DNA from: Bacteroidaceae bacterium
GTDB taxonomy: Bacteria > Bacteroidota > Bacteroidia > Bacteroidales > Bacteroidaceae
DNA length: 11,749 nt
Reading direction: 5' to 3'
NCBI GenBank assembly: GCA_016302435.1
Contig: JAEDNQ010000066.1
Span: forward strand, 1 to 11,749
Of this stretch, positions 6,640 to 11,749 are shown in pieces. Numbering within the stretch: the first letter of the stretch is position 1; the number at the start of each line of letters is the position of its first letter. The translations under genes and the position numbers were made by a program. The notes under the pieces were generated by a model. That model was not told where the DNA came from. It was given only the letters and a program-made list of their open reading frames with translations, and made no database searches.

Positions 6640-7944
6640 TTATTTGGATGAATTGCCTGATATGTCATTATCAGGTTCCTCTTGTTGGGTATTGTTACCA
6701 AAGTCAATTGTGAAAGCATCTGCAGCAGCTTCTTTTTTCTTGTCCACAACTTTGGCATACACCTGCGTGGTTCTGACGTTAGTGTGTCCCATCATCTTGC
6801 TTAGGGTAAAGAGGTCAGTACCTTCGGTCAACTGTATTGTAGCATAGGTATGGCGAAAGCAATGGAATGTGATATGTTTGGTAATGCCAGCAGCTTTAAT
6901 CCATTTCTTAATCGGACGAGAGATTACCGATTTGTCAGGGATACCTTCAAAAACAAGTTGCTGAGGTTCTCTCGGCTCACCACATAGTTTATATGCCTGA
7001 GGGCTGATAGGCATATACTCCACACCACCCGTCTTCTTCTGGTCAAAGTTAATACGATGATGCTCACCTTCCTTGGCCAATTCAGCCCATTTGAGTTTTG
7101 TGATGTCGCAGAGGCGCAATCCTGTAAGTGCAGAAAATAGGGCTGCACGATACAAAATAGGATTATCGCATGGTGTCTGAGCTAGCTGGTTAAGTTCTTC
7201 AAGGCTTAGGTGCTCACGTCTTACCTCTTCTTCAGGAACCCCTTTTACCTTTGCGGCAATATCAACTGTGATATAACCGTCAATGAATGCCTGATGTACT
7301 GCACATTTGAATATGGCGAAATAAGTATTTGCTGTGTTCTGTGATAGCAATCCTTTCCTCTTGTCTCCACGTGGAGCCGTTAGGAGATACATTTTGAAGT
7401 CTTCCATCAATTTCTGACTCAACAGAGAGAAAGGAATATAGTCACTCTTGGCAAACATACAGAGATAATCATATACACGATTCCAGTTAACGATGATTGA
7501 CTCAGAACTGCGTGCATGTTTCTTTTTCGACAAGTCTTTGACAAACTGAATGAAGTTTTGCTTGCCTTTTTCATTCAACTCTGCCTGAGCAGCATCTGTT
7601 TCTGAATACAATGAGGCATTGTCATACTCATGTTGACGCAATGCTCTGACGTTGTCTGCAAAGATACACGATTCTTGATCTACAGCAGAACGGCAGATGA
7701 TAATGCCATTCTGATTACGCTTGGGCAGATAACTGACAGTACCATCCTTATCAGTTTTACATGGCTGCGACTTATCCCATACTGGAGTGGTTATGTCACG
7801 ATGCAAATTTTCTCGAATGCGCTGTGGCTTATCGCTACCTGGTTGATAGATGGGATAAATGTCAAGATAAAGATACCATCCCTCATGAAACTCTTTCTTG
7901 CGGAGTTTCACTGATACTTTTGTTAATGCGAGTTTTCTTCTCAT
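6640..7944 (-). CDS. int: Tyrosine site-specific integrase
   Basis: A 434-residue tyrosine recombinase that would integrate and excise the element. An arm-binding domain is likely at 1-110 (beta strands around LRKKEFHEGWYLYLDIYP), a SAM-like core-binding domain at about 125-240, and the catalytic domain at 245-405. The full catalytic set is visible: R277 (TGLRLCD), K304 (QKKTGG), H361 and R364 (HCFRH), H387 (MMGHTNV) and nucleophile Y396 (TTQVYAKV). Length and order are normal for Bacteroidales mobile-element integrases. The ATG at 7942-7944 overlaps the stop of the upstream HTH gene as ATGA, so the two are translationally coupled. A strong terminator follows. The protein appears intact, so the element may still be mobile. 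Confidence 0.95.
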   Translation of the reverse strand: MRRKLALTKVSVKLRKKEFHEGWYLYLDIYPIYQPGSDKPQRIRENLHRDITTPVWDKSQPCKTDKDGTVSYLPKRNQNGIIICRSAVDQESCIFADNVRALRQHEYDNASLYSETDAAQAELNEKGKQNFIQFVKDLSKKKHARSSESIIVNWNRVYDYLCMFAKSDYIPFSLLSQKLMEDFKMYLLTAPRGDKRKGLLSQNTANTYFAIFKCAVHQAFIDGYITVDIAAKVKGVPEEEVRREHLSLEELNQLAQTPCDNPILYRAALFSALTGLRLCDITKLKWAELAKEGEHHRINFDQKKTGGVEYMPISPQAYKLCGEPREPQQLVFEGIPDKSVISRPIKKWIKAAGITKHITFHCFRHTYATIQLTEGTDLFTLSKMMGHTNVRTTQVYAKVVDKKKEAAADAFTIDFGNNTQQEEPDNDISGNSSK

Positions 7945-8498
7945 ACGTCGGACTTATATAATTTATCAAATTCTTCTTTGGGTACATACACATAGTTGCC
8001 AATCTGTCTTGATGGGATGCCATACTTTCTTACCTGAGCCCACACTGAACTATCATTGATTTTGTACTTCTGGCATATCTCACCAATGGTGTAGCAATTC
8101 TCAGGCTCCATGTTGTAGAGTTTTGGCAAGGCATACTGCCTATTGATGGGTTCTTCTCGCAATGGGAATTTGCCCAAGAGTTCAGTCTTGCTGATGCGAG
8201 TTAAGCGAGTACCAAGATTGATACTTTGTATTTCTCCCTTACGGACTAAACGATGTAGGGTCTTTTTGCTTACACCAAACAATGCCTCCGCTTCTGCAAT
8301 GGAGATATAATCCCTTGCATCAGGAATACGTTGTTTGAGTTCATCCAATCTCTGCAAGCGTTTCTCTTCTGCCTTTTTTCTTGCACTGGCAATCTTCTGG
8401 CATTTTGGAGAACAATACCTGGAGTCCAAAAACTTTGCGAGAAATACATTCCCACAGATAGCGCACCTGCGCTTGATTTCAACTTTTAATGTAGCCAT
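7941..8498 (-). CDS. Zinc-finger plus double-HTH excisionase-like protein
   Basis: A 185-residue protein with three parts. Residues 10-36 form a small Cys4 knuckle, C12-x2-C15 and C29-x3-C33 (CAICG, then YCSPKC), probably binding zinc. A basic helical linker covers about 36-60. Two excisionase/MerR-like HTH units follow: about 63-110 (ISIAEAEALFGVSKKTLHRLVRKGEI) and about 135-180 (YTIGEICQKYKINDSSVWAQVRKYGI, closing with YVPKEEFDKLY). It is the first gene of the integration operon and overlaps int by ATGA, which fits a directionality factor or a regulator of int. Two HTHs in tandem would suit binding repeated half-sites, such as the inverted repeats just upstream. This domain layout is seen in Bacteroidales elements, but its role here is inferred. 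Confidence 0.82.
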   Translation of the reverse strand: MATLKVEIKRRCAICGNVFLAKFLDSRYCSPKCQKIASARKKAEEKRLQRLDELKQRIPDARDYISIAEAEALFGVSKKTLHRLVRKGEIQSINLGTRLTRISKTELLGKFPLREEPINRQYALPKLYNMEPENCYTIGEICQKYKINDSSVWAQVRKYGIPSRQIGNYVYVPKEEFDKLYKSDV

Positions 8499-8626
8499 CT
8501 TTTACCGTATATCAAATTAAGTTCCCACAAGGGGATATTAGGGACACCACGTCTAAAGTTTAGTGACGTGCCAAATCTGTGACAAGAATACGGTAAAACT
8601 TGATAAAAGTCCGAAAATCCAACAAA
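8499..8626 (-). promoter_or_regulatory. Upstream control region of HTH-int, with inverted repeats
   Basis: No gene was seen. It holds a perfect 11-bp inverted repeat TTTTACCGTAT (8500-8510) and ATACGGTAAAA (8588-8598) framing 77 bases. Inside is a hairpin CACGTC/GACGTG (8548-8553/8565-8570) with inner TAAA/TTTA pairing. The second repeat arm overlaps the shared motif CCGTATTCTTG (8583-8593, - strand). AAAAGTCCG at 8605-8613 repeats the word found four times upstream of the relaxase. Integrase arm sites and the int promoter should lie here; no full promoter consensus was found. Confidence 0.6.
8583..8593 (-). repeat. Shared motif CCGTATTCTTG, copy 2
   Basis: Identical in sequence and orientation to 6425-6435, here 85 bp upstream of the zinc-finger/HTH gene. 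The CCGTAT part is also one arm of the 11-bp inverted repeat whose other arm abuts the start codon. Confidence 0.55.
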
Positions 8627-8636
8627 ATTTAACAAA
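8627..8636. repeat. Candidate right att site (ATTTAACAAA)
   Basis: Exact copy of 1140-1149. It overlaps the T-tract side of the dnaK terminator, so insertion here would leave the dnaK hairpin intact. The integrase-HTH operon starts within 140 bp of it, as is usual for the integrase end of such elements. Confidence 0.4.
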
Positions 8637-8672
8637 ACAAGAAATCCGTGCAACTCACTGAGCTACACGGAC
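8632..8672 (-). terminator. dnaK terminator
   Basis: On the - strand, a 12-bp stem GTCCGTGTAGCT / AGTTGCACGGAT with three G-U wobbles and a 5-base loop (CAGTG), followed by TTTCTTGTTTTG. It lies 44 bases past the dnaK stop. Confidence 0.8.
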
Positions 8673-8716
8673 TTCCTTTTGTATTCTTATTTTTGTTTAT
8701 CGATTCTTATGGCGAA

Positions 8717-10636
8717 TTACTTCACCTCCTCGAAGTCGGCATCCTGCACGTCGTCGGCACCTGCATTGGTTGAACCTGACTGCTGACCGCCCTGGAATCC
8801 GGCTCCTGGACCTGCCTGCTGACCTGCACCGCCTGCTGCATACATCTTCTGTGATGCTGCCTGCATAACCTGGTTGAGACCGTTGATGGCAGTGTCTATC
8901 TGGGCTATGTCGCCGCTGTCCTTTGCCTTTTTGAGAGTCTCGATGGCTGCTTCAATCTGTGACTTGTCTTCTGCTGGCACCTTGTCCTTGTTGTCATTGA
9001 TGAAGTTCTCTGTCTGGAAGATCATGGAGTCAGCCTGGTTGATCTTGTCGATGCGCTCGCGCTCCTTCTTGTCTGCATCTGCATTGGCTTCTGCCTCTGC
9101 CTTCATGCGGTCGATTTCTTCCTTAGAGAGACCAGATGATGCCTCGATGCGAATCTCCTGCTCCTTGCCAGTTGCCTTGTCCTTGGCTGACACCTTGAGG
9201 ATACCGTTGGCGTCGATGTCGAAGGACACTTCGATCTGTGGGATGCCTCGGCGTGCTGGTGCGATGCCTGTGAGGTTGAAGATACCAATCTGCTTGTTTT
9301 GGTTGGCCATAGGGCGGTTGCCCTGGAGGACGCGGATGGTCACTTCTGTCTGGTTGTCGGCAGCTGTTGAGAAGACCTCTGTCTTCTTGCATGGGATAGT
9401 GGTGTTGGCCTCAATCATTGTTGTCATGACAGAGCCGAGAGTCTCGATACCGACATTGAGAGGTGTGACGTCGAGGAGGACGATGTCGCCTACTCCCTCT
9501 TCCTTGTTGAGGATGGCGCCCTGGATGGCTGCACCTACGGCTACCACCTCGTCAGGGTTGACGCCCTTTGATGGAGCCTTGCCGAAGAACTGCTCAACGA
9601 GAGCCTGTACGGCTGGTATACGGCTTGAACCGCCCACGAGGATGACTTCGTCGATGTCGCTGTTGGAGAGTCCGGCATCGCGCATAGCGTTCTGGCATGG
9701 AACGAGGCAAGCCTGGATGAGGTTGTGTGCGAGAGCCTCGAACTTAGCTCGTGTGAGAGTTGTGACGAGGTGCTTTGGCACGCCTCCTGCTGCTGTGATG
9801 TAAGGAAGGTTGATTTCTGTAGAAGTGGAAGAAGAGAGTTCTATCTTTGCCTTCTCAGCAGCTTCCTTCAGACGCTGCATGGCCATTGGGTCGAGAGAGA
9901 GGTCTACGCCTTCGTTTGACTTGAAGTCTGCCACGAGCCAGTCGATGATGACCTGGTCGAAGTCGTCGCCTCCGAGGTGGGTGTCACCGTTGGTAGCAAG
10001 CACTTCGAAGACTCCGCCGCCGAACTCGAGGATAGAGATATCGAATGTACCTCCACCGAGGTCGAAGACTGCAATCTTCATGTCCTTGTTGGCCTTGTCG
10101 ACACCGTAGGCGAGAGCTGCTGCTGTAGGCTCGTTAACGATACGCTTAACGTCGAGACCTGAAATCTGTCCAGCCTCCTTAGTGGCCTGGCGCTGTGAGT
10201 CGGAGAAGTAGGCAGGAACGGTGATGACAGCTTCTGTCACTTCCTGTCCGAGGTAGTCTTCAGCTGTCTTCTTCATCTTCTGGAGGATGATGGCTGAGAT
10301 TTCCTGTGGAGTGTAGAGACGTCCGTCGATGTCCACGCGAGGAGTGTTGTTGTCACCCTTTACTACTGAGTATGGCACGCGTGCTATCTCTTTCTGCACC
10401 TGGTCGAATGTCTCACCCATGAAGCGCTTGATAGAGAAGACGGTGTTCTTAGGGTTGGTGATGGCCTGACGCTTTGCTGGGTCACCCACTTTGCGCTCGC
10501 CGTCCTTAACGAAGCCTACTACAGATGGTGTTGTGCGCTTGCCTTCTGAGTTGGCGATAACTACTGGCTCATTGCCTTCGAATACTGATACACATGAGTT
10601 TGTTGTACCAAGGTCTATTCCGATAATCTTTCCCAT
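8717..10636 (-). CDS. dnaK: Molecular chaperone DnaK (Hsp70)
   Basis: A 639-residue cytoplasmic Hsp70 that binds unfolded polypeptides in an ATP cycle with DnaJ and GrpE. The nucleotide-binding domain runs to about 384: IGIDLGTTNS at 5-14 (phosphate 1), VITVPAYFSDSQRQAT at 137-152, FDLGGGTFDIS at 191-201 (phosphate 2), and ILVGGSSRIP at 332-341. The interdomain linker VLLDV is at 386-390, a beta-sandwich substrate domain covers about 391-500, and an alpha-helical lid about 501-605. A Gly/Gln-rich tail ends in DADFEEVK. The start MGKIIGIDLG (10636) was chosen because it is the family start; an in-frame ATG at 10687 would add 17 Asn/Lys-rich residues foreign to Hsp70 and more likely untranslated leader. 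GC is visibly higher than in the neighbouring element, as expected for a conserved host gene. No grpE or dnaJ is adjacent in the window. Confidence 0.98.
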   Translation of the reverse strand: MGKIIGIDLGTTNSCVSVFEGNEPVVIANSEGKRTTPSVVGFVKDGERKVGDPAKRQAITNPKNTVFSIKRFMGETFDQVQKEIARVPYSVVKGDNNTPRVDIDGRLYTPQEISAIILQKMKKTAEDYLGQEVTEAVITVPAYFSDSQRQATKEAGQISGLDVKRIVNEPTAAALAYGVDKANKDMKIAVFDLGGGTFDISILEFGGGVFEVLATNGDTHLGGDDFDQVIIDWLVADFKSNEGVDLSLDPMAMQRLKEAAEKAKIELSSSTSTEINLPYITAAGGVPKHLVTTLTRAKFEALAHNLIQACLVPCQNAMRDAGLSNSDIDEVILVGGSSRIPAVQALVEQFFGKAPSKGVNPDEVVAVGAAIQGAILNKEEGVGDIVLLDVTPLNVGIETLGSVMTTMIEANTTIPCKKTEVFSTAADNQTEVTIRVLQGNRPMANQNKQIGIFNLTGIAPARRGIPQIEVSFDIDANGILKVSAKDKATGKEQEIRIEASSGLSKEEIDRMKAEAEANADADKKERERIDKINQADSMIFQTENFINDNKDKVPAEDKSQIEAAIETLKKAKDSGDIAQIDTAINGLNQVMQAASQKMYAAGGAGQQAGPGAGFQGGQQSGSTNAGADDVQDADFEEVK

Positions 10637-10757
10637 AATATTGTTTGTTTTTTTATTTTTCTTGTTAATAAATATGTTTGTTTTCATGTCCCTACCCTAT
10701 CGGCTGCGAGCTTTTAAGGCGGTGACGCTATTGCATTAGGACAAATAGCGTGCCAGA

Positions 10758-10795
10758 TGTGGCATGGCATGACAAAAGAATTGTGGCATGTCATG
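10758..10795. repeat. TGTGGCATGnCATG direct repeats upstream of dnaK
   Basis: Two 14-bp copies differing at one base, TGTGGCATGGCATG (10758-10771) and TGTGGCATGTCATG (10782-10795), start 24 bp apart. A 7-bp inverted repeat CATGACA (10768-10774) / TGTCATG (10789-10795) is embedded. A truncated copy TGTGGCAT lies at 10871-10878, and TATGGCAGA occurs twice between them (near 10828 and 10852). This is consistent with a regulator-binding array; the regulator is unknown. It is not the CIRCE element. Confidence 0.6.
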
Positions 10796-10917
10796 TAGGA
10801 GTGCGAATTGCTGACAATATGGCAGAAAATCGGATAACATCAGTTCCTGAGTATGGCAGAAGAGGGATGGTGTGGCATTAGAATATTGAAAATAATTTAC
10901 AATTTCGCAGTGGAACG

Positions 10918-10949
10918 TTTGGTCGTATTGGCTAAAAGGTGTATCTTTG
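10918..10949 (+). promoter_or_regulatory. Bacteroidetes-type promoter of the ZIP gene
   Basis: TTTG at 10918-10921, exactly 20 bp, then TATCTTTG at 10942-10949, a perfect match to the known -33 TTTG / -7 TAnnTTTG consensus of the Bacteroidetes housekeeping sigma factor. It leaves a leader of roughly 15 bases before the ATG at 10971, which is short but workable. Confidence 0.88.
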
Positions 10950-10970
10950 CACACAAAAACATAGAAAGAT

Positions 10971-11714
10971 ATGACAAACGTATGGATTAGTGCCGCTGGC
11001 CTATGCGGCGCGACAATAATTGGCAGTCTGATAGGTTTCGGGATAAAGGAGCTGCCTCACAAGTGGAACGACACAATACTTGGCTACTGCGCTGGCATCA
11101 TGCTGGCTGCCTCCACCATTGGTCTTATTGTACCAGCCTTTGAGATGACGGACATGTGGTGGTGGGTGGCAGCAGGAGTGATGGTGGGAGCGTTCTTCCT
11201 GAATGTACTGGACTACGTGACACCTCATCTTCACCACGTGACGGGACTGGACGAAGAGGAGCACCGCAACAATGCCTCGCTCAACCATGTGCTGCTGTTT
11301 GTCATGGCCATTGCCCTGCATAAGTTGCCTGAGGGCATGGCGGCAGGTGTGAGCATGAGCGAAGGGGCGGAGAGTTCTTGGTCGGTGACATTGGGCATAG
11401 CCTTGCAGAATGTGCCTGAAGGAATGGTAGTCATTGCTCCTCTGCTCGTGGCTGGTGTGAGCCGCACGAGAACCTTTGTTATTTCCATGGCCATAGGTCT
11501 GTTAGAGATAGTGGGCGTATGGATAGGGTATGCGCTTGGCAGTGCTTCGCGGATGATGTTGCCGTTCATGCTGGGCTTTGCCGGCGGAGCCATGTTGTAC
11601 GTGACGAGCGATGAGATGATACCGGAGACGCATGCTCACGGGTATCAGAAGCAAGCTACGTATGCTATGCTGGTGGGCTTCATGACACTGGTGATAGTGG
11701 AGAAGTTATGTTGA
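10971..11714 (+). CDS. ZIP-family metal transporter
   Basis: A 247-residue inner-membrane protein of the ZIP family, which brings divalent metals (mainly zinc, sometimes iron or manganese) into the cytoplasm. About eight hydrophobic segments are visible: 5-25, 37-55, 62-80, 105-124, 139-162, 168-187, 196-213 and 228-245. The family metal-site motifs are present: HKLPEGMAAG at 117-126 (H117, E121) and QNVPEGM at 146-152 (N147, E150). A His/Glu-rich cytosolic loop at 86-99 (HLHHVTGLDEEEHR) could bind metal, and a periplasm- or cytosol-facing SDEMIPETHAHG lies at 213-224. The start follows a consensus promoter and gives normal length. The gene diverges from dnaK and has no link to the mobile element. 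Metal specificity cannot be read from sequence. Confidence 0.93.
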   Translation: MTNVWISAAGLCGATIIGSLIGFGIKELPHKWNDTILGYCAGIMLAASTIGLIVPAFEMTDMWWWVAAGVMVGAFFLNVLDYVTPHLHHVTGLDEEEHRNNASLNHVLLFVMAIALHKLPEGMAAGVSMSEGAESSWSVTLGIALQNVPEGMVVIAPLLVAGVSRTRTFVISMAIGLLEIVGVWIGYALGSASRMMLPFMLGFAGGAMLYVTSDEMIPETHAHGYQKQATYAMLVGFMTLVIVEKLC

Positions 11715-11749
11715 GAGAAAAAACTGATAAGTAGGTGTGCAGAATTATA

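Larger units (their letters stand above)
1140..8636. mobile_element. Putative integrative mobilizable element (~7.5 kb)
   Basis: A block of seven functions all on the - strand: double-HTH protein, tyrosine integrase, HTH protein, VirE_N-type primase, DUF3987 protein, oriT-like region and MobV relaxase. It sits between an ordinary permease gene and dnaK. The order int, regulator, primase, mob resembles the NBU-type mobilizable units known in Bacteroides. The element carries no type IV coupling protein, no Tra/mating-pair genes and no cargo, so transfer would need a helper. The limits proposed here are the 10-bp direct repeats ATTTAACAAA at 1140-1149 and 8627-8636. They are short and AT-rich, so the exact ends are tentative, but the ends must lie within 1014-1161 and 8499-8716. 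Confidence is high that this is an element and moderate for its ends. Confidence 0.85.
10637..10970. promoter_or_regulatory. Divergent dnaK / ZIP intergenic region
   Basis: A 334-bp region with no convincing gene; open frames across it have no recognisable protein character. The ZIP-proximal end holds a full consensus promoter (10918-10949). The dnaK side holds an A/T-rich leader (10637-10690) and a cluster of TGGCA-type repeats from about 10751 to 10878. No standard TTTG/TAnnTTTG promoter was found for dnaK. Confidence 0.6.

Noticed and set aside
8644..8672. tRNA-like string (GTAGCTCAGTGAG on the - strand)
   Set aside because: It resembles a D-arm, but no acceptor, anticodon or T-arm follows; it is fully explained as the dnaK terminator hairpin.
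8874..9803. 309-codon open frame on the + strand inside dnaK
   Set aside because: Antisense to a full-length, clearly conserved dnaK; the predicted protein has low-complexity Ser/Arg/Met composition typical of a reverse-frame shadow.
10637..10687. 17-codon extension of DnaK from the ATG at 10687
   Set aside because: Hsp70 proteins start at MGKIIGIDLG or its equivalent; the extension is Asn/Lys-rich leader sequence.
10751..10795. CIRCE/HrcA operator before dnaK
   Set aside because: The CIRCE halves TTAGCACTC and GAGTGCTAA are absent; the repeats have a different sequence and are mainly direct.
10736..10954. 72-codon open frame on the - strand between dnaK and the ZIP gene
   Set aside because: No domain character, and it runs through the ZIP promoter and the repeat array; it is better read as regulatory DNA.

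Overview
The window looks like a chromosomal stretch from a member of the Bacteroidales (Bacteroides/Prevotella-like). The grounds are a textbook Bacteroidetes promoter (TTTG, 20 bp, TAnnTTTG) before the ZIP transporter gene, little use of Shine-Dalgarno sequences, and a set of mobilisation proteins (VirE_N/BT4734-like, DUF3987, MobV relaxase, multi-HTH excisionase-like protein) characteristic of Bacteroidales mobile elements. No genus can be fixed from the sequence alone.

Layout: (1) 45-1013, a core-type ArsP/DUF318 permease on the + strand, followed by a perfect 14-bp hairpin at 1107-1140. (2) About 1140-8636, a roughly 7.5 kb integrative mobilizable element (IME) with every gene on the - strand. 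Reading in the direction of transcription from the right: a zinc-finger/double-HTH protein, a tyrosine integrase (4-bp overlap), a terminator, a small HTH protein, a VirE_N/BT4734 primase-like protein (8-bp overlap), a PriCT-2/DUF3987 primase-helicase-like protein (53-bp overlap), a 243-bp structured non-coding region that is the best oriT candidate, and a MobV-type relaxase. A 10-bp direct repeat (ATTTAACAAA) at 1140-1149 and 8627-8636 is a plausible att pair. (3) 8632-8672, the dnaK terminator, then dnaK on the - strand. (4) A 334-bp intergenic region with dense TGGCATG-type repeats. (5) 10971-11714, a ZIP metal transporter on the + strand.

How it fits together: removing the putative element would leave the permease and dnaK convergent, with back-to-back terminators. 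The element therefore appears to have inserted between two transcription terminators without damaging a gene. It encodes integration/excision (integrase plus HTH factors), probable DNA replication after excision (split primase-helicase) and DNA processing for transfer (relaxase plus oriT). It has no coupling protein, no mating-pair apparatus and no recognisable cargo, so by inference it would be mobilised by a helper conjugative element. The most interesting parts are non-coding: a cluster of alternative hairpins built from GGACTTTT/AAAAGTCC upstream of the relaxase, a shared 11-bp motif upstream of both HTH genes, and a repeat array upstream of dnaK.
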